A stretch of 64,000 nucleotides of DNA from JAJDXW01 sp965223775 (GCA_965223775.1 OZ245021.1:4960001-5024000); one strand, 5' to 3'. Shown: positions 42,201-52,082, numbered from the stretch's first letter. The notes: generated by a model from the sequence alone, not told the origin. Numbers and translations are program-made.

Positions 42201-42248
42201 ATTGCTTGCGTCCATGCACGCTCGAAGAGCGGTGCGCCGCGCGGCAGC

Positions 42249-43634
42249 TCAGAGAAACCCCCGCAAGTCGGGCTTGGGCGGCGGCCCGAAGAGCGCCTCG
42301 AACATCCGCGCGATCGACAGGGCGCGCGCTTCCTCGTTTCCCCGGCACATGACCTGCAGACCCACCGGAAGGTTGGACCCGAGCTGTTGGACGGGGGTGG
42401 ACGTCGCGCAAAGGCCCATGAAGTTGGCGGGGTTGGTGTTGCCTCCCATGCGATCCCAGTAATTCCCGCTGCCCGCGGGCTCCTCCAGGTCCGCAATGGG
42501 CATGGCGACCGTTGGGTTGGTCGGCGTCACCCATCCGTCCAGACCCTCCATCCTCCGGACGGCCTTCCGACAGTGCTCCTGGTGCCGCCACATCAACCGA
42601 ACGTAAGCATCGGCCGCCATGTCGAGCCCCGGCCGCAGTCGATCCCAGACGCCGGCGTCCATGTCCGCGCGTGACGCCTCGAACCGTTCGCGGCCGAAGG
42701 CGCCGATGAACTCGGTCGCGATCAGGGCAAAGACCGATTCCAGGTGTTCGGCCGTCTCGGGCAGATCGCAGTCGACGATCTCCACGCCCGCCACCCCCAG
42801 GGCCTTGAGCGCCGCGCCGACGCACCGTTCCACGTCCGGATCGAGATCTTCGAAGAAGAGGGTCACCGGCTTGCCGAGACGTACGCCCCGCGGCTCCGCG
42901 GCCACCGGTGTCGGAATGCCGGCCAGAGCGCCGAACACTGCCGCCGCATCCGACGCCGACGTGGTGATGGGCCCGATGGTGTCCAGGGTTCGGCACAGGG
43001 GCAAGACCCCGTCCGTCGGCCAACGCCCCTTGGTCGTCTTGAGACCGAAAATTCCGCTGAATGCCGGTATCCTGACGGAGCCTCCGGTGTCGGAGCCGAT
43101 CGCGAAGGCACAAAGGCCCGCCGCCGCGGCCACCGCCGAGCCGCTGCTCGAGCCGCCGGGTACGCGGTGGGTGTACGCATCCCACGGGTTCCAGGGAGTG
43201 CCCCGGACGAGGTTGATCCCGGTGCCGCCCATGGCGAACTCGACGGTCTTCGTCTTGCCGAGAATGATGCAGCCGGCGCGTTTCAGCATGCCCACGAATC
43301 GGCCCTCGCTGCCGACCAGCCCGGTCACGTCCAGGTTGGAGCCGGCCGTCGTCGGCATGCCCTCGACGGCGAAGAGGTCCTTGACCGCCACCGGCACGCC
43401 CATCAGGGGCCCCAGATCGGTGCCGGAAGCAAGCAGGCCATCCAGCGACCTGGCTTGCGCCAGCGCCTGCTCGACGGCGACGTGTTCGTAGGCGCCGAGG
43501 CGCGAATCCAGGGCTTCGATCCTCTCCAGATAGGCGCTGACGACGGCCTCTGCGGTGGTTTGCCCGGCGCGAAGACGCTCGGCGAACCCTTGGATTTCGC
43601 CGGGTTCCAAGGGATCCGGAGGGAGCTTTGCCAT
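42249..43634 (-). CDS. Amidase-signature enzyme
   Basis: A 461-residue amidase with the triad Lys in PVAVKDLFAVEG, cis-Ser in VPGGSSSGSAVA and nucleophile in GSDTGGSVRIPAF. It differs clearly from the AtzE-like amidase at 34526 and has no small subunit. It is the last gene after a gamma-glutamyltransferase (36-base gap) and a nitrate/sulfonate-type ABC transporter on the same strand, so it may hydrolyse an amide released from the imported compound. Start MAKLPPD at 43634; an ATG 36 bases upstream is also possible. Cytoplasmic, no signal peptide. Confidence 0.85.
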   Translation of the reverse strand: MAKLPPDPLEPGEIQGFAERLRAGQTTAEAVVSAYLERIEALDSRLGAYEHVAVEQALAQARSLDGLLASGTDLGPLMGVPVAVKDLFAVEGMPTTAGSNLDVTGLVGSEGRFVGMLKRAGCIILGKTKTVEFAMGGTGINLVRGTPWNPWDAYTHRVPGGSSSGSAVAAAAGLCAFAIGSDTGGSVRIPAFSGIFGLKTTKGRWPTDGVLPLCRTLDTIGPITTSASDAAAVFGALAGIPTPVAAEPRGVRLGKPVTLFFEDLDPDVERCVGAALKALGVAGVEIVDCDLPETAEHLESVFALIATEFIGAFGRERFEASRADMDAGVWDRLRPGLDMAADAYVRLMWRHQEHCRKAVRRMEGLDGWVTPTNPTVAMPIADLEEPAGSGNYWDRMGGNTNPANFMGLCATSTPVQQLGSNLPVGLQVMCRGNEEARALSIARMFEALFGPPPKPDLRGFL

Positions 43635-43670
43635 CACCGCATCTCCGGTTTGACGATCGCCCGACACGCC

Positions 43671-45413
43671 CTACCAGCCGACGGCATAGCTGGTCCGGCG
43701 GCGGTCGGCGGCGCCGCGGAGAACACCGGATCGAGTGTCCACGCGGATCGCGCAAACGCCCGTCACCGGCCAACCCGTTTCCGGCCTCCATGCAATCTCG
43801 TGTCCGAGAGCGGCCAGCTCCTCCGCGGTTTGGCGGCTGATCGTTTCCTCGAGCTCGAGAACGCCGGGACGGTACTCGTGGGGCGAAAAGGAGTCCGGGA
43901 AGCTGACCGACCCGAAGCGCGGCGCCTCGACCGCCGATTGGGGGTCCATTGCGAACACGTGCATGTTGAGGAACGCCTGCAGCATGGCCTGGGTCTGCTG
44001 GTCGCCGCCCGGCGTGCCGAACGGCATGATCTCCTTGCCGGGGCGAATGGCGAGGGCCGGGTTCGGCGTCAGGCGCGGCCGCTTGCCGGGCTCGATCGAG
44101 GACGGATGGTCGGGGTCGGTACGCGATTGGTTGCCGCGCCCGGACGGGAAGATCCCGGTTCCCGGAACGACCGGTGACTTGCGCATGACGCCGTCGCTCG
44201 GCGTACAGGAAAAGGCGTTGCCGGCCTGGTCGACCACGCACACGTACGTGGTATCCAGCGCCCCGGATGCACCAGCGGCCGCAACCGCAGCGGTGGGACC
44301 TCGATAGGGCCTTGCCCCGCCGCCCACCTCTCCCGCCGGGGGCATTTCCGGCCAGGCGGCGTCGGGATGGATCAATTTCCGGCGCTCCTCGGCATAGGCG
44401 TGGGACAGCAACGCTTCCATGGGCACGTCGACAAACTTGGGGTCGCCGTAGTAGGCCTCGCGGTCGGCGGCCGCCAGTTTGATCGCCTCGGCGACCGTGT
44501 GGATATAAGCGCTCGCGTTGTGGCCGAGCGCGCCGAGATCGATTCCGTTCAACAGGTTGAGCTGTTGGAGCAGCATCGGCCCCTGGCACCACGGCCCGCA
44601 GCTATAGACGTCGGTGTCGTGAAATCGCGTGGAGACGGCGGGTGCGACTGTGACCCGGTACCCGGCGAGGTCGTCCGCGGTGAGCAAGCCCCCGTTTTCC
44701 TTGTGAAACCTGGCGATAGTGGCCGCGATATCGCCAGCATAGAAGGCTTTTCGTACCGCCTGGAGCCCGGCCTCGCGACCTCGAACCGCCGCCCGCCGCT
44801 CCTCGTCGAGAAGGTACTGGAGGGTACCGGCGAGGTCCCTTTGCAAGAAGAGCTCCCCAGGCTCGGGCGCACGCCCGTTGGGGAGAAATATCTCGGCGCT
44901 TTCCGGCTGATCCTGGAAATCGCCGATCCTTTCCTTGATCGACGCGCTGATCTGCGGGTACACGGGAAAGCCGTCGCGGGCAAAACGGATGGCGGCCTGG
45001 GCGGCATCGCCGAAGCTGATGGTCCCATACCGCTCGAGCAGGGTAAGCCAGGCATCGGGCGCGGCGGGGACGACGGTCTGCAGGATGCCTTCGGGAACCG
45101 GTCCCGGGTGGTGGCGCTGGAAGAAGGCGCAGGACGCCGCCCGGGGCCAAGTGCCGAGACCATCGACGGTGACGATCTCTCCGGTTGCCGCGAGATGGAT
45201 AATCGTTGGCGCAACCCCCCCAAAGCAACACATGTGGGGCTCTACCACGTTCAGCGTGATTCCGGTCGCCACCCCCGCGTCTATGGCGTTGCCGCCGGCT
45301 TCGAGCACCAGGAAACCGGCTTCCGCCGCCAGATAGTGCCCCGCCGACACGACGTGCCTGGTTCCCATGATGTTGGGACGATGCGGCCGGAGATGCAGGG
45401 CCTTGCTCGTCAT
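43671..45413 (-). CDS. Gamma-glutamyltransferase-family hydrolase 1
   Basis: A 580-residue Ntn-hydrolase precursor. The large-subunit part has EAGGNAIDAGVATGITLNVV, DGFPVYPQ and CGPWCQGPMLLQQLN; autocleavage would occur before the Thr of LDTTYVCVVDQAGN, giving the small subunit with the new N-terminal Thr as nucleophile. PFGTPGGDQQTQAMLQAFLN and AVEAPRFGS are conserved C-terminal segments. No signal peptide is evident, unlike E. coli GGT, so it may act in the cytoplasm on imported gamma-glutamyl compounds. One of three such genes in the window; it lies between an ABC importer and an amidase in one apparent operon. Confidence 0.88.
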   Translation of the reverse strand: MTSKALHLRPHRPNIMGTRHVVSAGHYLAAEAGFLVLEAGGNAIDAGVATGITLNVVEPHMCCFGGVAPTIIHLAATGEIVTVDGLGTWPRAASCAFFQRHHPGPVPEGILQTVVPAAPDAWLTLLERYGTISFGDAAQAAIRFARDGFPVYPQISASIKERIGDFQDQPESAEIFLPNGRAPEPGELFLQRDLAGTLQYLLDEERRAAVRGREAGLQAVRKAFYAGDIAATIARFHKENGGLLTADDLAGYRVTVAPAVSTRFHDTDVYSCGPWCQGPMLLQQLNLLNGIDLGALGHNASAYIHTVAEAIKLAAADREAYYGDPKFVDVPMEALLSHAYAEERRKLIHPDAAWPEMPPAGEVGGGARPYRGPTAAVAAAGASGALDTTYVCVVDQAGNAFSCTPSDGVMRKSPVVPGTGIFPSGRGNQSRTDPDHPSSIEPGKRPRLTPNPALAIRPGKEIMPFGTPGGDQQTQAMLQAFLNMHVFAMDPQSAVEAPRFGSVSFPDSFSPHEYRPGVLELEETISRQTAEELAALGHEIAWRPETGWPVTGVCAIRVDTRSGVLRGAADRRRTSYAVGW

Positions 45414-45521
45414 GATCGCGCTCCCGTCGTTACGCCCTGGTCGCCGGACGCAGTTGGCTGGCCGCCAATGCATCGCCGGCGCGGCGGGCGTTCTTGGACC
45501 ATGCAACCGTGAGGATGCGCA

Positions 45522-46415
45522 TCACTCCGCCCACCGAGTAAGCCACGCGAGAAGCTTGTTCGCCAGCAGGAAGGTCGTCGCCGATAGCGCGACGACGATG
45601 AGCGCGGTGAGCGCGATGGTGTCTACCCTGGCGAACTCCTGAGCGTACATGGTAATCCGACCGAGACCGGTCTGCGTACCGAGGAACTCGGCCGCCACCA
45701 CGGCGCTCCACGAGAAGCCGAGGGCGAGAAGTATCCCGCCTCTTAGTTGTGGCAAGACGGCCGGGAAGATCACCGTCACATAGGTTCGGGTCTCGCCCGC
45801 CCCGAGACTCCGCGCGAACTGCGCATAGTAGCTCGGCACATTCGCGATCGCGCTGATGGTGATCACGAAGAGAAGGACGAAGACAGCGACGGCAACGAAG
45901 AGGATAGCTCCGATCGGCCGGCCGCCGAACCACAGTGCGAACAGCGGGACCATCGCGAGGAGCGGCATCATGCGCGCGAAGTGAGCCGTGAACGAGATCG
46001 ATTCGCGAAGGATCCGGGACCAGCTCATCAAGAACGCGAGACCGATTCCGCACACGACGCCCGGAATGAGCCCGCCGATGAGCCGGAACATCGTGAAGCC
46101 CGTGTTGTAGCCGAGCCCAAGCACCGCGCCCCAGTATGTCTCCGGCGCTCCCAAGCGCGTGTCTCCCGCGCCGAGACCGCCCTCCCAGTAGTTCGCATAT
46201 GATATGAACGCTCCGAACGTGTCTTCGATGCTGGGCACGACCATCGCGCCCGTTGCCCGGTTCGTGCCCGCGAGCAGGGCGGAAAGCTCCCACCCGCCGA
46301 TGATCGCGACCAGCGAGACCAAGGCGAGCGGCCGGAAGCGCCGGCGCTTTCGCTCCGCCCCGGGCTGGGCGAAGACGCCGGGATTGGAAGACGCCTGCTC
46401 CGTCCTCGGCTCCAC
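45522..46415 (-). CDS. Nitrate/sulfonate/taurine-type ABC permease (a)
   Basis: A 297-residue inner-membrane protein with about six helices (ALVSLVAIIGGWELSALL, LIGGLIPGVVCGIGLAFLM, ILFVAVAVFVLLFVITISAI). The EAA loop region reads FARSLGAGETRTYVTVIFPA then VLPQLRGGILLALGFSWS, typical of SsuC/TauC permeases. It is the second of two different permeases of one system, so the channel is probably a heterodimer, which is less common in this family. It follows the ATPase gene by 9 bases and precedes the GGT gene by 108. Confidence 0.88.
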   Translation of the reverse strand: MEPRTEQASSNPGVFAQPGAERKRRRFRPLALVSLVAIIGGWELSALLAGTNRATGAMVVPSIEDTFGAFISYANYWEGGLGAGDTRLGAPETYWGAVLGLGYNTGFTMFRLIGGLIPGVVCGIGLAFLMSWSRILRESISFTAHFARMMPLLAMVPLFALWFGGRPIGAILFVAVAVFVLLFVITISAIANVPSYYAQFARSLGAGETRTYVTVIFPAVLPQLRGGILLALGFSWSAVVAAEFLGTQTGLGRITMYAQEFARVDTIALTALIVVALSATTFLLANKLLAWLTRWAE

Positions 46416-46424
46416 GGCTCTCCC

Positions 46425-47255
46425 CTACGCCCCCACACCAAGAACCGACCCGATCTCGGTAAGGATCCGCACCCGGATCTCCGAGGCGTCAGCGCTGTTG
46501 ATCACCTGCGCCGAGCGTGGTCTCGGGAACGGCACCGCCACACCGTGAACGATGCGACCGTCCACCACGACCAGCACGCGATCGGCCAGGGCGAGCGCCT
46601 CATCGACGTCGTGGGTGATGAAGAAGACCGTGCAGCCCGATCCCTCCCACAGATCGAGAAGCACCTTGTGCAATGTCGCACGTCTCACGTAGTCGAGGCC
46701 GACGAAGGGTTCGTCCATGAGAAGCACGTCGGGCTCGTTCGCGAACACCGCTGCGATGGCGACCCGCCGCCGCATCCCGCCCGAGAGCTGCTTCGGCCAC
46801 GCGCGGGCGAACTTCTCGAGCTCGATGATCTTGAGATACCGCTCGACGATCTCCCTTCGCTCGCGGCGGGGAACGCCGCGGGCTTCAAGGCCGAAGGCGA
46901 TGTTGTCCGCTACCCGCCGCCACATGAACAGCGTGTCGCGCTGGAACACGACCCCCCGGTCCGGCCCCGGCCCGCGGACGCGGCGGCCGTTGACCAGCAC
47001 CTCTCCCGACGTCGGCTCGACGAATCCGGCAATCAGGTTCAACAACGTCGACTTTCCCTGGCCCGAAGGGCCCACCAGGCACAGGAACTCCCCGCGCGGG
47101 ACCGTGAGCGATACATCCTGCACGCCCGGCACGCGCTCGCCGGACTCAAGCGTGAAGATCTTCGTCACCGAGCGCAGATCGATCGAGGGAGGCGTTTCCC
47201 CGTCCGTCGACCGCGGAGCCGCCGGCTCCGTCTTCGGCCCCACTACTCCTGCCAT
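46425..47255 (-). CDS. Nitrate/sulfonate/taurine-type ABC ATPase
   Basis: A 276-residue ATPase of the SsuB/TauB type: Walker A GPSGQGKST, GVVFQRDTLFMWRRVADNIA, signature QLSGGMRRRVAIAAVF, Walker B VLLMDEPFVGLD and FFITHDVDEALALADRV. The N-terminal 30 residues are a variable tail. Its start overlaps the upstream permease gene by 13 bases. It energises the two permeases on either side. Confidence 0.9.
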   Translation of the reverse strand: MAGVVGPKTEPAAPRSTDGETPPSIDLRSVTKIFTLESGERVPGVQDVSLTVPRGEFLCLVGPSGQGKSTLLNLIAGFVEPTSGEVLVNGRRVRGPGPDRGVVFQRDTLFMWRRVADNIAFGLEARGVPRRERREIVERYLKIIELEKFARAWPKQLSGGMRRRVAIAAVFANEPDVLLMDEPFVGLDYVRRATLHKVLLDLWEGSGCTVFFITHDVDEALALADRVLVVVDGRIVHGVAVPFPRPRSAQVINSADASEIRVRILTEIGSVLGVGA

Positions 47256-48136
47256 CGGACCACCCAGCTTCCAATCGCTGCGACGACTGCATCAATCAGC
47301 ACGGCCACGACCCCGACGCAGACCAGGACCCCGATAATGTCGGGGGTCATGACGGCGACGGAGAAGACCTGGATGAGCCGCCCCGCCCCGTTCGGAGCAC
47401 CCAGAATCTCCGCCACGGTCTCGAACCCCCATCCCGCAGCCAAGCTCGCCCGAACCGCCCCGAGAACCTCGGGAATGATCGCCGGAAGGATGACCCGGAC
47501 GAGAATGCGGCCCTGGCCGGCGCCGAGAGAAGTCGCGTACTGCTCGAAGCGCCCGGCGACGTTGAGCGTCGCCTGCTGCGCCACCACCGCGACCGTCAAC
47601 GCGGCATAGAAGATGACGAGCCCGTTCTGAGCGATTCGCGCCGTGCCGAACCACATCGTAAGAAACGGCAAGAGCATGACGATGGGGACCGTTCCCAATA
47701 CGAGCAGGGGAGGCTCCAGCACGTCACGCGCGAGCCGAACCCGGCCGATGAGCACTCCAAGCGAGAAGCCGATAGCCGTGCCGACGGAAACGCCGATGAG
47801 CACGTTCTCGATCGTGTAGAGGAGATTCTGGTAGATCCCGCCCGTAGTGAAGAGGACGTATTCGAGCGCCCTGATGCTCGTGAAGTCGCGCCCGATAGCC
47901 TCGACCACCTCCGGAGGCGAGGGCACACGAGCGGAGATCGTTTCGAGCGCGATCAGCCACCACAGGCCCACGACCGCCGCCACCCCGAGCACCGCAAGGA
48001 CCGTCTTGCGCAGCCCAACGAGCGCAAGCTGGGCGGCGCGGAAGCCGGTGCCGGAACGGGCTCCCTCAAGCGGCTCCGCGGGGGCCGCGTCCCGGCCCCG
48101 CCCGAAATTGCCCGATCTCTCGAATGTCTCGCTCAA
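47243..48136 (-). CDS. Nitrate/sulfonate/taurine-type ABC permease (b)
   Basis: A 297-residue permease: a soluble start of 40 residues, then helices VLAVLGVAAVVGLWWLIALE, VGTAIGFSLGVLIGRV, VLGTVPIVMLLPFLTMWFG, with the coupling loop FEQYATSLGAGQGRILVRVI then LPAIIPEVLGAVRASLAAGW. Second gene of the operon (60 bases after the binding protein). Different from permease (a) but of the same family. Confidence 0.88.
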   Translation of the reverse strand: MSETFERSGNFGRGRDAAPAEPLEGARSGTGFRAAQLALVGLRKTVLAVLGVAAVVGLWWLIALETISARVPSPPEVVEAIGRDFTSIRALEYVLFTTGGIYQNLLYTIENVLIGVSVGTAIGFSLGVLIGRVRLARDVLEPPLLVLGTVPIVMLLPFLTMWFGTARIAQNGLVIFYAALTVAVVAQQATLNVAGRFEQYATSLGAGQGRILVRVILPAIIPEVLGAVRASLAAGWGFETVAEILGAPNGAGRLIQVFSVAVMTPDIIGVLVCVGVVAVLIDAVVAAIGSWVVRWQE

Positions 48137-48196
48137 TACGGCCCCGGGAGAGGGCAGCGGGCGGTGGCGCGCCGGTGTCAGCTGCCCATCTTCTTC

Positions 48197-49561
48197 CTAT
48201 CCCTTCACGGCCGCATTGAGGATTCGGTAGGCATCGAGATAGTTGCGGTTCTCATAGTGAACCGCCGCCAGCTCCGCAAGCTTCGCCCGATCGCCCTCCA
48301 GGCCGCCAGCCTCCGGCATCAACTGGTCGTACCACTGCCGGTACTGAACAAGGGTTCTGTAGACGTAGGGCGCCGTGAACGCGTCGTCCGGACTGAAGTT
48401 CTTGTCTTTCGGCAGAAGGCCGCCTTCCTGCGCCGCCTTGACCTGCGGCATGTAGACGTTCCAGTAATGGAACGGACTGTCCTGATCGAGCCAGTACTCG
48501 GCCTGGTCCTCGAACGACTTCACCGGATCGAGGGTGTTGAAGATGGTCCTGAGACCCTCGACCCCCAATTTCGTGCCCGCGGCGGCCTCGATGACCGGCA
48601 CCTCAAGCTTGAGCGCGTGGTCGGTGTTGTTCGCAATATCCTCGTTGATGGCGTCGATGACCCGGAACTTGACGCCCGCCATGCGCAGGATGGTGTCGAA
48701 GTTCTCGCGGTAGTAGGCGTCGGTTGTCGCGAAACCGGTGTGGCCGATGGAGCTGACGCCGCGAAAATCGCCAAGCGGCAGACCCTGAATCAAGTCCTCC
48801 ACCGACACGGCGGGATACCAGCCGTCCTGGATCATCACGACGTTCTGGACGGCGCCGGCCGGGCTCGCGAAGTCGATATTCCCACCGCGGCCGAGAAACA
48901 CGATCTTCGCGTCCTCGAGGACGCTCAGCTCCACGTCCTTGAAGGTGATGCCGCCCAGGTCGAAGATGGCGTCGAGGAAGATCCGGTGCGAGCCCGTATT
49001 GTCGATGGCGACTCGCTTGCCCTTCATCTGGGCCATGACCTGCTTGATGGCGGTGTCGAACGGTACGCCCTCGTCGACCAACTGCGAGACGGTCTTCGCC
49101 CCGCTCTGCGGCGAGGCGAGCATGTAGGTTCCGACGTACGTGTCGCTGAAGGTGAAGAGCTTGACGTGGGGCACACGCTCCATGATCTCGATCTGGAGCG
49201 GGCCGTACCAGGTGTGGATGTCGACCTCGTCGGCGAGAAGGCGCGGAATAACCTGCGGAGACAGGCTGCGGAGGCCGAACTTTCCGGGCCCCAGCGTGAT
49301 GCCGACATCGTCGAACCAGCCATTGATGATGCTGATCGAGTGGATGTTGTGATCTGCGAACGCTGACATTCCGAACCGAATGTCGACCTTCGGAATCTCG
49401 ACCCCGAACTTTTGCAAGAGCTCCTCTTGGGCCAGCGCGCCCGGAGCGCAGATCAGCCCGGAGAGAGCCACTGCGGCTGCTCCTGCGACCGCACCCTTGA
49501 ACAAATGGCGCCGATGGATCGATCGTGCTTCGACGCGGATATCACCGTTAAGGCTACTCAT
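48197..49561 (-). CDS. SsuA/TauA-like periplasmic binding protein
   Basis: A 454-residue exported protein. The signal HRRHLFKGAVAGAAAVALSG and LICAPGALAQ resembles a Tat or Sec signal. The mature part has the NMT1/SsuA-type layout (FADHNIHSISIINGWFDDVG, LGPGKFGLRSLSPQVIPRLL, GKRVAIDNTGSH, DAYYRENFDTILRMAGVKF). It is longer than usual SsuA (about 320), with an extra C-terminal part around QYRQWYDQLMPEAGG. The start at 49561 has GAGGGAGG 5 bases upstream. The ligand is unknown; the GGT and amidase downstream suggest a nitrogen- or sulfur-containing organic compound. Confidence 0.83.
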   Translation of the reverse strand: MSSLNGDIRVEARSIHRRHLFKGAVAGAAAVALSGLICAPGALAQEELLQKFGVEIPKVDIRFGMSAFADHNIHSISIINGWFDDVGITLGPGKFGLRSLSPQVIPRLLADEVDIHTWYGPLQIEIMERVPHVKLFTFSDTYVGTYMLASPQSGAKTVSQLVDEGVPFDTAIKQVMAQMKGKRVAIDNTGSHRIFLDAIFDLGGITFKDVELSVLEDAKIVFLGRGGNIDFASPAGAVQNVVMIQDGWYPAVSVEDLIQGLPLGDFRGVSSIGHTGFATTDAYYRENFDTILRMAGVKFRVIDAINEDIANNTDHALKLEVPVIEAAAGTKLGVEGLRTIFNTLDPVKSFEDQAEYWLDQDSPFHYWNVYMPQVKAAQEGGLLPKDKNFSPDDAFTAPYVYRTLVQYRQWYDQLMPEAGGLEGDRAKLAELAAVHYENRNYLDAYRILNAAVKG

Positions 49562-50166
49562 CGTTCCCTCCCTCATCTTAATTTTGCCTGGTTGCTGTTA
49601 GCATACCATGGTGCAGAATAGCATCCGCAAGAAAAATCCCGGGGGACTAGAATCCTTAGAGGCACCGCGGCCTTGACAGTTGAGTCAAGTTTGCAGAGGC
49701 GTTCGTGGATGAAACGTACGAGGCTGCTACCGATACGGCGCGCCGGGGGTTGGAGAACCGTCGGGTGGCTTCGAACACGTCTCGTCGGTCCGAGGCGCAG
49801 CCTCGTTAGGGGTATTGGCGGGTTCGCTTCCCGCGACTCCTTTAGCTTGAACTTCCAGAGGGCAAGTCTCATATTTCATTATTGTTCAGTATGTTATGAA
49901 AATTTGCGCTGTTCCCGCCGGGTACCACCCCTACAGGCGCACCCCGAGCAGGCGTAACGCTTGGCGTTGCAGCTCAGTGGGTCAGGTGATCAGATCGAAC
50001 GATTCGGCGCCCGGGATCCTGGGCGCGACGCGATTCCTGGCGATGGTCGCCAAATCGTCGAGCAAGGTGCGCAAGCCGGGTACCGGCGGATCCGTCGCCC
50101 CTTCGAGTGAGCACCCTGGCCGGTGGGCCTCGGCGGGCACGTGTCGGCGCACTTGATTCGGGTGCC
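49562..50166. other. Intergenic region between divergent transport operons
   Basis: About 600 bases with no gene. The middle (49860-49900, ATTTCATTATTGTTCAGTATG) is AT-rich and may hold promoters for both directions, but no box pair is convincing. GCGGGTTCGCTTCCCGC at 49818-49834 mimics a tRNA T-arm, but no tRNA can be folded around it. Confidence 0.5.
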
Positions 50167-51117
50167 ATGGAATACATCATTCGCCGAATTCTCTATGCAA
50201 TCCCGATCGCCCTCGGGGTCACCATCATCTGCTTTTCCCTCGTTCACATGGGACCGGTGGATCCTCTTCTCGCGGTCACCCCCGACGATGCCAATCCCGA
50301 GGAAGTCGAGCGCATCAGGGTGGAGTACGGCTTCGACAAGCCAATCCCGGTCCAATATCTGAAGTGGCTCGGGCGGGCGCTCACCGGCGACTTCGGCGTG
50401 TCCTTGCAGAGCGGACGACCGGTAATCAACGACCTTGTTCCCGCCTTGTCCAACACGATGAAGCTGGCGCTCGTCGCGACGGTGTTTGCGTTTTCCATCG
50501 CTTTCCTGCTCGGAGTGTTCGCGGCCTATCACCACGGCAGGTGGACCGACCGCCTGTTTACCGGCGTGGCAGTGGTTGGGGTCAGCATCCCAAATTACTG
50601 GCTCAGCATCGTGCTGATCGTCATCTTCGCGGTGGAGCTGAACGTCTTGCCGGCCATGGGCATTGGCCCGGGCGGGTCGCGGGAATGGAGCTGGGACGCG
50701 GTTCACATACGCTACCTCATTCTGCCGGCGATCGCCGTATCCGCCATTCCCGTGGGTATCATTACCCGGACCACTCGCGCCTGCGTTCTCGAAATGCTGA
50801 GCCAGGAGTTCGTCCAGGCCCTGCACGCCAAGGGAATTTCTTCGAAAAGGGTCCTTGTCCACGTAATTCGCAATGCCGCTCCCACTGTCCTGGCGGCGAC
50901 CGGCATTCAGTTCGGTCAATTGCTGGGCGGCTCGATCCTCGTCGAGAGCGTCTTCGCTTGGCCAGGATCGGGATACCTGCTGAACGAGTCGATATTCCGG
51001 CGGGACTTTCCCGTGTTGCAGGGAACGATCGCGGTTCTCGCACTGTTTTTCGTCTTCATCAATCTTACCGTGGATATCGTTCAGACCTGGATCGATCCGC
51101 GAATCAGGAGAGGATGA
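50167..51117 (+). CDS. Dipeptide-type ABC permease DppB
   Basis: A 316-residue inner-membrane permease. It starts EYIIRRILYAIPIALGVTII, the fixed start of DppB proteins, then GLVHMGPVDP-like SLVHMGPVDPLLAVTPDDA, helices VATVFAFSIAFLLGVFAAYH and IPNYWLSIVLIVIFAVELN, the EAA loop QEFVQALHAKGISSKRVLVH and the end VFAWPGSGYLLNESIFRRD. First gene of a plus-strand operon dppB-dppC-ATPase-ATPase that has no binding-protein gene of its own. The ATG at 50167 is preferred to a GTG/ATG 60 bases upstream by comparison with the family. Confidence 0.92.
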   Translation: MEYIIRRILYAIPIALGVTIICFSLVHMGPVDPLLAVTPDDANPEEVERIRVEYGFDKPIPVQYLKWLGRALTGDFGVSLQSGRPVINDLVPALSNTMKLALVATVFAFSIAFLLGVFAAYHHGRWTDRLFTGVAVVGVSIPNYWLSIVLIVIFAVELNVLPAMGIGPGGSREWSWDAVHIRYLILPAIAVSAIPVGIITRTTRACVLEMLSQEFVQALHAKGISSKRVLVHVIRNAAPTVLAATGIQFGQLLGGSILVESVFAWPGSGYLLNESIFRRDFPVLQGTIAVLALFFVFINLTVDIVQTWIDPRIRRG

Positions 51118-51151
51118 GAGACGGTGAGACAGCCCCGTCCGGAGTCGAGCA

Positions 51152-52054
51152 ATGGGTGAAGCTGCGGGCCCCAGGGTGGCCGGCGCGGATGAGATTCCGG
51201 CCGGCCCCATAAAGACGTGGGGCTATTGGGCAACCGTTGGCCGCCGCCTGCGACGGGACCCGGTTACGCTCGTATTCGGCGGCATCCTCTTGCTCATTGT
51301 GCTGTCAGCGCTGTTGGCTCCGTGGCTGGCGCCCAACGATCCCAACTACAGCAGCATGCTCAAGAGACTCGCCCCCATCGGGACTCCCGGACTCTATCTG
51401 GGCGGCGACGACCTGGGGCGCGACATGGTCTCGCGCCTGCTCTACGGAGGCCGCATTTCCCTGTTCATGGGCCTGGCGCCCGTTTTCTTCGCCCTCTTGA
51501 TTGGAGGAACCCTCGGAATTGCGGCGGGATTTGTGGGCGGCAAGACCAACATGTTGATCATGCGGACAATGGATGTTTTCTACGCGTTCCCGTCGGTCCT
51601 GCTGGCAATCGGTCTTTCCGGCGCGCTCGGAGCCGGCACCCGCAACCTCCTTGTCGCCATCACCGTGGTCCTCAGCCCCTCAATCGCGCGGGTCGCCGAG
51701 AGCGTCACGACACAAGCGCGCTCCTTCGACTTCGTGGAAGCGGCCCGGGCCAGCGGCGCCGGCAACTTCACCATCGTCCGGGTACACGTCCTCAGCAACG
51801 TACTCGGACCGATCCTGATCTACACAACCAGCCTGATCAGCGTCAGCATCATCATTTCGGCAGGCCTGGGCTTTCTCGGATTCGGAGTCAAGCCGCCGAC
51901 TCCCGAATGGGGTCTGATGCTGAGCACGCTGCGCACCGCGATCTGGGTGAACCCGTACGTTGCCGTACTGCCGGGCGTAATGATCTTCGTGACTTCCATG
52001 TGCTTCAATCTGCTCAGCGACGGGTTGAGGAGCGCCATGGACATGCGTCTGTAG
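51152..52054 (+). CDS. Dipeptide-type ABC permease DppC
   Basis: A 300-residue permease: RRLRRDPVTLVFGGILLLIV, ALLAPWLAPNDPN, GGDDLGRDMVSRLLYGGRIS (the DxxGRD motif), NMLIMRTMDVFYAFPSVLLA, loop FDFVEAARASGAGNFTIV and GLGFLGFGVKPPTPEWGLML. It pairs with the DppB-type protein 34 bases upstream. GGAG stands 7 bases before the ATG. Confidence 0.92.
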   Translation: MGEAAGPRVAGADEIPAGPIKTWGYWATVGRRLRRDPVTLVFGGILLLIVLSALLAPWLAPNDPNYSSMLKRLAPIGTPGLYLGGDDLGRDMVSRLLYGGRISLFMGLAPVFFALLIGGTLGIAAGFVGGKTNMLIMRTMDVFYAFPSVLLAIGLSGALGAGTRNLLVAITVVLSPSIARVAESVTTQARSFDFVEAARASGAGNFTIVRVHVLSNVLGPILIYTTSLISVSIIISAGLGFLGFGVKPPTPEWGLMLSTLRTAIWVNPYVAVLPGVMIFVTSMCFNLLSDGLRSAMDMRL

Positions 52055-52082
52055 AGATGAAGGGGACAGCACCCTGAACCCC

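Noticed and set aside
49818..49834. tRNA T-arm-like sequence GCGGGTTCGCTTCCCGC
   Set aside because: The loop lacks the conserved A58 and no acceptor, D or anticodon arms can be folded around it.
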